Source: an uncultured Lachnospiraceae bacterium
Lineage (GTDB): Bacteria > Bacillota > Clostridia > Lachnospirales > Lachnospiraceae
Direction: 5' to 3'
Length of the DNA: 15,231 bases
NCBI GenBank assembly: GCA_934364805.1
Contig: CAKRMH010000032.1
Span: 1-15,231 of the forward strand
Shown here piece by piece: positions 5,628 through 12,151 of this stretch. The notes under the pieces were generated by a model. It did not search any database. It was not told the DNA's origin and saw only the letters and a program-made list of their open reading frames with translations. The position numbers were made by a program, and so were the translations under genes. Numbering within the stretch: the stretch's first letter is position 1; every line of letters begins with the position of its first letter.

Positions 5628-7055
5628 ATGGAGAATAAATTTCGATTTTATAATACCTTGACAAGAAATATTGACACGGTGATTCCGCATGAGGATGGAA
5701 AGATTGCAATGTATACATGTGGTCCTACGGTATATCATTTTGCGCATATCGGAAATCTTCGCAGCTATATTATGGAAGATGTACTGGAGAAGTCACTCCG
5801 TTATATCGGATACGATGTCAAACGTGTCATGAACATCACCGATGTCGGTCATTTATCTTCCGATGCAGACACCGGAGAAGATAAAATGTTAAAAGGTGCC
5901 AAAAGAGAACATAAGACCGTTATGCAGGTGGCACAATATTATACGGATGCTTTTTTTAATGACTGCAGGAAGCTGAATATTAAAAAACCGGATGTTGTGG
6001 AGCCTGCCACAAACTGCATTCCGGAGTTTATTCATATGATCGAAGTCCTTCTGGAGAAAGGATATGCATATCAGGCTGGTGGAAATGTCTATTTTGACAC
6101 TTCGAAGCTGGATGATTATTTTGTCTTTTCATCCCAGGTGGAGAAGGAACAGCTTCAGGTTGGTGTCCGTGATGATGTAGAAGAGGATGTCAATAAACGC
6201 AACCGCAATGATTTCGTGCTCTGGTTTACGAAATCCAAATTTGAAGATCAGGCGTTAAAATGGGATAGTCCATGGGGCGTCGGATATCCTGGATGGCATA
6301 TTGAATGCTCCTGCATCAGCATGAAACATCTTGGAGAGTATATTGACATTCATTGCGGTGGCGTGGATAATATTTTCCCACATCATACCAATGAGATCGC
6401 ACAGAGTGAGGCATACCTGGGACATAAATGGTGCAGCTACTGGTTCCATGTCAATCATCTGAATGACCAGACGGGCAAGATGAGTAAATCAAAGGGAGAT
6501 TTCCTTACCGTTTCACTTCTTGAGGAAAAAGGATACGATCCGATGGTTTACCGTATGTTTTGTTTACAGTCACATTATCGCAAACCGCTTGTTTTTTCTT
6601 ATGAGAATCTGGACAATATCACAGGAGCATATGTGAAACTTGTGAAAAAGATTGCTGAATTAAAAGATGAGGGTGATGTGGATGACAAGGTATTTGCAGA
6701 GTATAAGAGCAGATTTGAGGATGCCATCTGCAATGATCTGAATACATCCATGGCACTTACTGTCGTATATGATATGCTGAAAGCGGATACAAATGATAAG
6801 ACAAAGCTTGCGCTTGCCGCAGATTTTGATAAGGTATTATCTTTGAATCTTACGACAGCAGGTGCTGCATTAAAAGATGCTGGAAGTAATGTAGATCCTG
6901 AACTCGAGGCATTTATCCAGGAGAAGATTGCAGAACGGAAAGAAGCTAAAAAAGCAAAGGATTTTGCAAAGGCAGATGCAATCCGCAATGAGCTTCTTGC
7001 AAAAGGTGTTGCAATTAAAGATACCCGTGAGGGCGTGGTATGGGAGCTTGTTTAA
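5628..7055 (+). CDS. cysS: Cysteinyl-tRNA synthetase
   Basis: This class I synthetase charges tRNA-Cys with cysteine. The 475-residue length is normal. The HIGH-type motif is HIGN at 40-43, preceded by the family's MYTCGPTVYHFA, whose Cys31 is a zinc ligand. The other expected zinc ligands are Cys227 (WHIEC), one of His252/253 and Glu256 in the segment GGVDNIFPHHTNE. The KMSKS motif is exact at 284-288 (GKMSKSKGDF). The DALR-type helical region follows, and the C-terminus is Lys/Ala/Glu-rich. The ATG at 5628 has AGAAGGAG 5-8 bases upstream. The stop overlaps the next start by one base (TAATG), pointing to coupled translation with mrnC. Its position behind a cysteine T-box fits the role, though a local promoter also seems present. 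Confidence 0.97.
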   Translation: MENKFRFYNTLTRNIDTVIPHEDGKIAMYTCGPTVYHFAHIGNLRSYIMEDVLEKSLRYIGYDVKRVMNITDVGHLSSDADTGEDKMLKGAKREHKTVMQVAQYYTDAFFNDCRKLNIKKPDVVEPATNCIPEFIHMIEVLLEKGYAYQAGGNVYFDTSKLDDYFVFSSQVEKEQLQVGVRDDVEEDVNKRNRNDFVLWFTKSKFEDQALKWDSPWGVGYPGWHIECSCISMKHLGEYIDIHCGGVDNIFPHHTNEIAQSEAYLGHKWCSYWFHVNHLNDQTGKMSKSKGDFLTVSLLEEKGYDPMVYRMFCLQSHYRKPLVFSYENLDNITGAYVKLVKKIAELKDEGDVDDKVFAEYKSRFEDAICNDLNTSMALTVVYDMLKADTNDKTKLALAADFDKVLSLNLTTAGAALKDAGSNVDPELEAFIQEKIAERKEAKKAKDFAKADAIRNELLAKGVAIKDTREGVVWELV

Positions 7056-7489
7056 TGGAAAAAGGAATTGATGCATATATTAAAGAAGAGTTTGAGATCG
7101 CACCGGTGGATATCCGTACATATTCACCGCTTGCACTTGCGTATATTGGAGATGGCATTTTTGATCTGGTAATCCGATCTATTGTTGTCGGAAAGGGAAA
7201 TACAAAGGCGAGTCAGCTACACTACCGGACCAGTCACATTGTAAAGGCCAAAACACAGGCAGAAATGATGAAAGTACTCGAAGAAATTCTGACACCTGAG
7301 GAGGCGGATATTTACCGGAGAGGACGTAATGCAAAGTCTCCAACGATGGCAAAAAATGCAACAATGTCAGATTACCGGAATGCAACCGGTTTTGAGGCAC
7401 TGATGGGTTATCTGTATTTGAAGGATGAGTTTCCAAGAATCGTAGAACTTGTAAAGTATGCGATCGAGAAACTTAATATTACGTATTAG
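7055..7489 (+). CDS. mrnC: Mini-ribonuclease III
   Basis: MrnC is a dimeric RNase III catalytic domain without the dsRNA-binding domain; in Bacillus it matures 23S rRNA ends. The 144-residue frame has the fold's two signature regions: SPLALAYIGDGIFDLVIR (24-41, catalytic-type Asp33) and DYRNATGFEALMGYLYL (106-122, acidic residues Asp106 and Glu114). HYRTSHIVKAKTQA (57-70) is also characteristic. The start is ATG 7055, which shares a base with the cysS stop and has GGGAG 8 bases upstream. An in-frame ATG at 7040 inside cysS lacks such a site. rlmB follows after 16 bases. Grouping with another 23S rRNA maturation enzyme is the expected conserved pairing. Confidence 0.93.
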   Translation: MEKGIDAYIKEEFEIAPVDIRTYSPLALAYIGDGIFDLVIRSIVVGKGNTKASQLHYRTSHIVKAKTQAEMMKVLEEILTPEEADIYRRGRNAKSPTMAKNATMSDYRNATGFEALMGYLYLKDEFPRIVELVKYAIEKLNITY

Positions 7490-7505
7490 AACTAAAGGAG
7501 ATCCT

Positions 7506-8252
7506 ATGGGATACGAAGAGAATAAAATCGAAGGACGGAATGCAGTACTTGAGGCATTTCGATCCGGAAAAACAATTGATAAATTATTTGTACTGGATGG
7601 TTGCCAGGACGGACCAGTCAGATCGATTCTGAGAGAAGCCAAAAAGCATGATACGATCGTGAATTATGTGGCAAAAGAACGTCTGGAACAGTTATCAGAG
7701 ACAGGAAAACACCAGGGCGTGATTGCAATTTCGGCTGCATATGAATATGCTGAGGTAGAAGATATTTTAAAGAATGCGGAAGAAAAAGGAGAGCCACCGT
7801 TCATTTTTATTCTGGATGGGATCGAAGATCCACATAATCTTGGCGCAATCATCCGTACAGCAAATCTTGCAGGTGCACATGGTATTATCATTCCGAAGAG
7901 AAGAGCAGTAGGACTTACACCTACGGTGGCCAGAACTTCTGCTGGAGCAATCAACTATACACCGGTTGCAAAGGTGACCAATCTTACCAATACGATCCGT
8001 GATCTGAAAGAACAGGGAATGTGGTTTGTCTGTGCAGATATGGATGGAACATCGATGTATGATCTGAATCTGACAGGACCGATCGGACTTGTGATCGGGA
8101 ATGAAGGAGAAGGTGTGAGCAAGCTTGTGCGTGAAAACTGCGATTTTGTTGCATCAATTCCGATGAACGGAGATATTGATTCGTTGAATGCATCTGTTGC
8201 AACGGGAGTTCTTGCATATGAGATTGTACGTCAGAGAATTCAGGCAAAATAA
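7506..8252 (+). CDS. rlmB: 23S rRNA 2'-O-methyltransferase, TrmH/SpoU family
   Basis: This 248-residue protein matches RlmB, which methylates the ribose of a conserved guanosine in the 23S rRNA peptidyl-transferase P-loop using S-adenosylmethionine. It has an N-terminal substrate-binding domain (about 7-80: EGRNAVLEAFRSG and GKHQGVIA). The knotted SPOUT domain carries motif 1, LDGIEDPHNLGAIIRTA (103-119, Asn111 and Arg117), motif 2, IGNEGEGVS (197-205), and motif 3, IPMNGDIDSLNASVATG (218-234). The ATG at 7506 has AAGGAG 5 bases away; an earlier in-frame start at 7458 lies inside mrnC and is not supported. Exact target assignment (RlmB rather than another TrmH paralogue) rests on length, N-domain and synteny. 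Confidence 0.93.
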   Translation: MGYEENKIEGRNAVLEAFRSGKTIDKLFVLDGCQDGPVRSILREAKKHDTIVNYVAKERLEQLSETGKHQGVIAISAAYEYAEVEDILKNAEEKGEPPFIFILDGIEDPHNLGAIIRTANLAGAHGIIIPKRRAVGLTPTVARTSAGAINYTPVAKVTNLTNTIRDLKEQGMWFVCADMDGTSMYDLNLTGPIGLVIGNEGEGVSKLVRENCDFVASIPMNGDIDSLNASVATGVLAYEIVRQRIQAK

Positions 8253-8282
8253 CAGATAGAGGAAGAGTGGAGCATAAAGCGT

Positions 8283-8885
8283 TTGGAGAACAAATATAGC
8301 AGCCTTACCGATGAACAGCTGATCGAGAAGTTCAGACTGGGAGACAATGACATCATAGATTATATCATGGAAAAATATAAGCCGCTGGTACGGAAAAAAG
8401 CAAATGCAATGTATCTGATCGGAGGGGAGACGGATGATCTCATCCAGGAAGGAATGATCGGATTGTTCAAGGCGGTCAGGGATTACAGGCAGGGACACGA
8501 TTCCAGTTTTTTTCATTTTGCTGATATCTGTATCTCAAGACAGCTTTATTCCGCTGTGGAGGCTTCGAACAGGAAGAAGCATATTCCCTTAAATACGTAT
8601 GTATCTTTTAATACGGAAAGCCGGGAAAACGGAATTCCTCTTGATGAGATGCTGAGCAGTCAGCAGGCAGAAAGTCCGGAGCAGCTTATGATTGAATATG
8701 AGAATCAGCAGGATTTTTATGCTGCCCTTGTGAGAAAGTTGAGCGGAATGGAAAGGGATGTACTTGACCATTACCTGGAAGGGATGAATTATATTCAGAT
8801 TGCAGAATATATGGGAAAAACTCCAAAGTCGATCGATAATGCGCTGCAGCGCATCAGAAGTAAAATAAAAACGATTCACAATTAA
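8283..8885 (+). CDS. sigH: RNA polymerase sigma-H factor
   Basis: This is a sigma-70-family factor of 200 residues. The N-terminal LTDEQLIEKFRLGD, the region 2 core (DDLIQEGMIGLFKAVRDYR, about 51-69, and ISRQLYSAVEASNRKKHIPLN) and the region 4 helix-turn-helix (MNYIQIAEYMGKTPKSIDNALQRIRSK, about 169-195) closely follow Bacillus SigH/Spo0H. That factor directs stationary-phase, competence and early sporulation genes. Synteny after cysS-mrnC-rlmB supports this. The start appears to be TTG at 8283, with GGAG (8269-8272) 10 bases upstream; no ATG or GTG fits the frame nearby. It is 30 bases after rlmB and 20 bases before mecA. Whether the organism sporulates cannot be decided here. Confidence 0.92.
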   Translation: MENKYSSLTDEQLIEKFRLGDNDIIDYIMEKYKPLVRKKANAMYLIGGETDDLIQEGMIGLFKAVRDYRQGHDSSFFHFADICISRQLYSAVEASNRKKHIPLNTYVSFNTESRENGIPLDEMLSSQQAESPEQLMIEYENQQDFYAALVRKLSGMERDVLDHYLEGMNYIQIAEYMGKTPKSIDNALQRIRSKIKTIHN

Positions 8886-8905
8886 GGGAAGGCAGGTGAT
8901 TGTAT

Positions 8906-9586
8906 ATGGAATTTTCACGAATCGGAGAACATACGATAAAATGTATCATTTCAGAGGAAGAAATTGAAGGTCTTGGATATACGCTGGAAGAGATTATGAG
9001 CAATGGAGAGCGGACACAGGAGTTCATGAACCATATATTTGACCTTGCAGAACAGAAGCTTGAGCAGAAATTTAACCTTGGTGTAAAGACCGTCCGGGCA
9101 GATTTCATGCCAGACCACACACTGGTCTTAACGTTTTCCGAACATCGGGAATCTCAGATGATGGAGCATCTGAAAGACATTGTAAATGGATTTCTGGATT
9201 CGATCCCTTCCGATAAATGGGATGAATTAAAGAAAGGATCAGAAGCAGAGCAGCCGGGTGATACAGAATTGCCAGAGCAGACAGAAGATGTGACGGAAGT
9301 TGTGGCAATTTTTAAATTCTCGGATATGGATGTATTTATGCGTTTTTCCAGACTGGTTACTTTGGAACAGATTCCTGAGAATATGTTATATAAATATCAG
9401 GGATGTTATTACCTGATCATGACACTTACCAATTGTACAGAAAGTGAGGTGCTTCATTTGTCGGTGCTGACCGATGAATATGCGGATGAAGTAGCGGTTG
9501 GACCAGAAAGAAAAGCCTTTCTGGAAGAACACGGTGAGCGGATATTAGCAGAGCATGCAATTGAAACATGCAGTATCTGTTACTAA
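8906..9586 (+). CDS. mecA: MecA-type adaptor protein for ClpC
   Basis: The 226-residue protein begins MEFSRIGEHTIKCIISEEEIEGLGY, matching the N-terminal substrate-recruiting domain of MecA. A Glu/Asp-rich linker follows (about 105-127: KGSEAEQ to EDVTEV). The C-terminal domain (about 128-226: VAIFKFSDMDVFMRFSRLV, then LYKYQGCYYLIM) resembles the part that binds ClpC and promotes its assembly. In Bacillus, MecA delivers ComK and other proteins to ClpCP. The start is ATG 8906 with AGGTGA 6 bases upstream; a TTG two codons earlier is less likely. It lies right behind sigH, so a regulator of protein turnover follows a developmental sigma factor. The terminus CSICY is unusual but short. Family assignment is from the pattern of both domains, less certain at the C-terminus. 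Confidence 0.85.
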   Translation: MEFSRIGEHTIKCIISEEEIEGLGYTLEEIMSNGERTQEFMNHIFDLAEQKLEQKFNLGVKTVRADFMPDHTLVLTFSEHRESQMMEHLKDIVNGFLDSIPSDKWDELKKGSEAEQPGDTELPEQTEDVTEVVAIFKFSDMDVFMRFSRLVTLEQIPENMLYKYQGCYYLIMTLTNCTESEVLHLSVLTDEYADEVAVGPERKAFLEEHGERILAEHAIETCSICY

Positions 9587-9707
9587 AACTCTATTTACAA
9601 ATGGACTAAAAAATGAGAGACTTACATGGGAGTATTTATGGGGAATACAATGGGGAGAACTTGGAAAAGTTGGTATTTCCGATACTGATAAGAAGGATAA
9701 GTATAAC

Positions 9708-11015
9708 ATGAAGAAGTTTGATGATGTAGAATACGATGCGGATGGACTGGTGCCTCTTGCTGATTTTAAGAGAGCTGGAAGCCGGTTATACCATCTGATG
9801 GATGAACCAGTTTTGATCAGTGTGAATATCCGTAATCTGAAATATTTTAACGAGGTTTATGGATATACCTGTGGAGATGAACTACTTGTAAAAATGATTC
9901 ATTATTTTTGTGTAGATGATGATGATTGCTGGCTTGCTGCAAAATACTATGTGGATCACCTGATTATCTTAACGGAAGGGTATGGTGTTCCAGAACGTTT
10001 TCTGAAGGCAAGGCTTCAGATGGCAATTCAGAATTTTATGAAAATGATTAATGAAGAATACCCGATGTCAAAGGTTCACATCAGCTGCGGAGCATATATT
10101 ATGAGACAAAATGATACGTTCCAGTATGCAATTGATAATGCAAGGTATGCGATGAAGAGCATCACGCATAAATATGTGGATGTGATTGCGGTTTATTCAG
10201 ATGAATTGCGAAACAGATCATTAAAAGAGGCAAGCGTGATTCCGAGCTTTGAGAATGCGCTTGAGAATAATAAGATCCGGCTTTTTCTGCAGCCGAAGTT
10301 TTCAATCGATGAGCAGAAGGTTGTTGGTGCGGAAGCATTATCGCGAATTGAAGATGAGCACGGTAATGTAATATCACCCAATGTCTATGTTCCTGTTCTT
10401 GAGTCTGCAGAACTGATTACACAGCTGGATTTTCAGATGATCCTTCTTGTGCTTGAACAGATGAAGCAGTGGAAGGAAGATTATGGAGAATTGCTTGAGG
10501 TATCTGTAAATCTTTCCCGCGCGGATTTTATGGTTCCTGGATTTCTTCAGAAAGTGGATCAGCTGGTGGAGAGCTATCAGATCCCGAAGAAATACCTCGA
10601 ATTTGAGATTACGGAAACCATGTTCTGCGAAGACTTACAGAGAATCATTCAGAAGGTTACATGGCTCAGAATGAAAGGTTACCGGATCAGCATGGACGAT
10701 TTTGGAACTGGATATAATTCTCTTTATATTCTTGGAAGAATTCCCACGAACGTTGTAAAATTTGACCGTGCGTTTGTAGTAAACAGCCTTCAGAACTGTC
10801 AGGGAATTGAGATTATGAGAAGCCTTGTAGAGATGTTCCGGAGAATCAATCTGGATGTGATCTGTGAAGGTGTCGAAACCAGAGAGGAAGAGAAGATCGT
10901 TCAGGAATGTGGCTGTAATATGATACAGGGATATCTGTACGATAAACCAATTTCGGTACGCGAATTTGAAAGAAAGTATATTCAAAGAGTCAGAAAGAAA
11001 TGTTCCTGTGTATAA
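9708..11015 (+). CDS. Cyclic-di-GMP phosphodiesterase (degenerate GGDEF + EAL)
   Basis: The 435-residue soluble protein has an N-terminal GGDEF-like domain (about 34-165) and a C-terminal EAL domain (about 180-425). The GGDEF signature is lost: the site reads Tyr81-Val-Asp-His-Leu85, so it should not make cyclic-di-GMP but could bind nucleotide. The EAL domain looks catalytically complete: Glu209 in AEALSR, Asn268, Glu300/303 in FEITET, Asp330-Asp331 in MDDFGTGY, Lys351, Glu387 in CEGVET, and Gln407 in QGYLYDKP. It should hydrolyse cyclic-di-GMP. There are no membrane helices or sensor domain. The start is the first in-frame ATG (9708) after mecA, with AAGG about 11-12 bases upstream. The frame is open back into mecA, so a non-ATG upstream start is possible. 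No clear terminator or promoter lies in the 121 bases after mecA. Confidence 0.9.
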   Translation: MKKFDDVEYDADGLVPLADFKRAGSRLYHLMDEPVLISVNIRNLKYFNEVYGYTCGDELLVKMIHYFCVDDDDCWLAAKYYVDHLIILTEGYGVPERFLKARLQMAIQNFMKMINEEYPMSKVHISCGAYIMRQNDTFQYAIDNARYAMKSITHKYVDVIAVYSDELRNRSLKEASVIPSFENALENNKIRLFLQPKFSIDEQKVVGAEALSRIEDEHGNVISPNVYVPVLESAELITQLDFQMILLVLEQMKQWKEDYGELLEVSVNLSRADFMVPGFLQKVDQLVESYQIPKKYLEFEITETMFCEDLQRIIQKVTWLRMKGYRISMDDFGTGYNSLYILGRIPTNVVKFDRAFVVNSLQNCQGIEIMRSLVEMFRRINLDVICEGVETREEEKIVQECGCNMIQGYLYDKPISVREFERKYIQRVRKKCSCV

Positions 11016-11016
11016 T

Positions 11017-11054
11017 AAAAACCAGTAAATGGAATCTCCATTTACTGGTTTTTT
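11017..11054. terminator. Bidirectional terminator between converging genes
   Basis: The perfect 17-bp stem 11017-11033 / 11037-11053 has a 3-base loop, with A-run and T-run on the two sides. It serves the EAL gene on the plus strand and the CheY-like gene, whose stop is at 11074, on the minus strand. Confidence 0.93.
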
Positions 11055-11073
11055 CGTGGATAAAAGCAATTTT

Positions 11074-11433
11074 TTATCCGATTACTTTACGAATAGATTC
11101 CAGAACACGTTCTGGCTGGAATGGCTTTACAATGAAATCTTTCGCACCAGCCTGGATCGCATCGATAACCATAGCCTGCTGCCCCATGGCAGAGCACATG
11201 ACGCATACCGCATTCGGGTCGGATGCTTTGATTTCTTTTAATGCCTGAAGACCATCTTTGTTCGGCATCGTGATATCAAGTGTGACGAGATCCGGTTTCA
11301 GTTCTGCATATTTTGCCACTGCCTCATTACCATCGCCTGCTTCACCTGCGATTTCATATCCTCCTTTAGTAAGAATATCTTTGAGCATCATTCTCATAAA
11401 TGCTGCATCGTCGACAATTAAAACGCTTGCCAT
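11074..11433 (-). CDS. CheY-like single-domain response regulator
   Basis: The 119 residues form one receiver domain and nothing else. The acidic pair Asp8-Asp9 (LIVDDA), phosphoacceptor Asp53 (TLDITMP), Ser81 (CSAMG, the Thr/Ser position) and Lys103 (VKPF) are all in place, so it should be phosphorylatable. The pattern is closest to chemotaxis CheY and similar stand-alone receivers (AAFMRMMLKDIL, MPNKDG). The start is ATG 11433, which has AGGAGG 8 bases upstream; ATG 11439 is only 2 bases from it. It lies right behind a CheC-family gene whose stop codon is part of this ribosome site (TAGGAGG), so the two are translationally linked. No kinase, receptor or flagellar gene is in the window, so its input and output are unknown. 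Confidence 0.92.
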   Translation of the reverse strand: MASVLIVDDAAFMRMMLKDILTKGGYEIAGEAGDGNEAVAKYAELKPDLVTLDITMPNKDGLQALKEIKASDPNAVCVMCSAMGQQAMVIDAIQAGAKDFIVKPFQPERVLESIRKVIG

Positions 11434-11445
11434 ATTCATTTCCTC

Positions 11446-12018
11446 CTAATGATTTAAAATCTGTTGTACAATACTGATTGGATATAACTGAAGAAGACTG
11501 CTGTCGATCAGATCATCTACAGTCAGATGGAACGTGACCTTTAAAATATCTGTTCCGTTGCATAATTCTTCCGGTATATCAAAGGATTTCTCATAATTGG
11601 AATTGATGAGAGGTGTTCCAATATCGGTTGGCTTGTTCAAAAGTGTTGCCATGGAAGTGGCAATTGTGCCGCACATCTGATTCATGGCTTCTGAAATTGC
11701 CGATAAGGTGAGTGAATCAAGTGTAAGGCTGGAAATATCTTTTCCATCGCCACCCATCATAAGATTGGCAATTACAAGTGCATCGTGTTCCTGCAGAATC
11801 ATAAGGTTTGTGCCATCTAATCCTTTGGTGTAAGGAACTTTGATCAAAACCCGGTCTTTTGCTGTCAGAGCTTCCTCTTTACTCAGGACTTCGACGACAG
11901 GTGTTGTGATATTTGTTGCACGGTTCAATATCATGCTTAATGCTGTAGCAGCATTTCCAATGCAGATGTTGGCAATTTCTCCAATAATATCTGCCTGTTC
12001 CAATGTTATATTTTTCAC
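11446..12018 (-). CDS. CheC/FliY-type CheY-P phosphatase, stand-alone
   Basis: The 190-residue protein consists of the CheC phosphatase fold with two active-site motifs of the form (D/S)-x3-E-x2-N. The first is Asp10, Glu14, Asn17 (followed by Pro40 in NITTP) and the second is Ser106, Glu110, Asn113 (followed by Pro136). TKGLDGTNLMIL and LMMGGDG resemble the middle domain of FliY. FliY's N-terminal CheY-binding peptide and C-terminal SpoA switch domain are missing. It probably dephosphorylates the CheY-like partner encoded next. The start is GTG at 12018, with AGGAGG 7 bases upstream. The gene is first in a two-gene operon divergent from the BMP-fusion gene. It may be annotated elsewhere as CheC or CheX; the duplicated motifs favour CheC/FliY. 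Confidence 0.87.
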   Translation of the reverse strand: MKNITLEQADIIGEIANICIGNAATALSMILNRATNITTPVVEVLSKEEALTAKDRVLIKVPYTKGLDGTNLMILQEHDALVIANLMMGGDGKDISSLTLDSLTLSAISEAMNQMCGTIATSMATLLNKPTDIGTPLINSNYEKSFDIPEELCNGTDILKVTFHLTVDDLIDSSLLQLYPISIVQQILNH

Positions 12019-12052
12019 TCAATCCCCTCCTGTAGTACCTATTACCTAACTT

Positions 12053-12081
12053 ATTATACCAAATAATTGGCAGTTAATAAA
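12053..12081 (-). promoter_or_regulatory. Probable promoter of the cheC-cheY operon
   Basis: On the minus strand there is a perfect TATAAT (12058-12053) with a weak TTTATT -35 (12081-12076) at 17 bases. No flagellar sigma-D-type sequence is evident. Confidence 0.5.
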
Positions 12082-12091
12082 GAAGTATTTG

Positions 12092-12120
12092 TTTTTTTCG
12101 ACAAAAGAAGATATTATAAT
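12092..12120 (+). promoter_or_regulatory. Probable promoter of the ParB-BMP gene
   Basis: TATAAT (12115-12120) is preceded at 17 bases only by an all-T -35 (12092-12097). An overlapping alternative is TCGACA (12098-12103) with TACTAT (12120-12125) at 16 bases. It is back to back with the cheC promoter, about 10 bases apart, so one bound factor could affect both. Confidence 0.45.
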
Positions 12121-12151
12121 ACTATAGGAGATGACAAAGGAGTGTGAGTCA

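Noticed and set aside
9555..9707. Extension of the EAL protein back into mecA
   Set aside because: There is no ribosome site for the ATG at 9555, and the 51 extra residues resemble no domain. Kept as a minor uncertainty because the frame is open.
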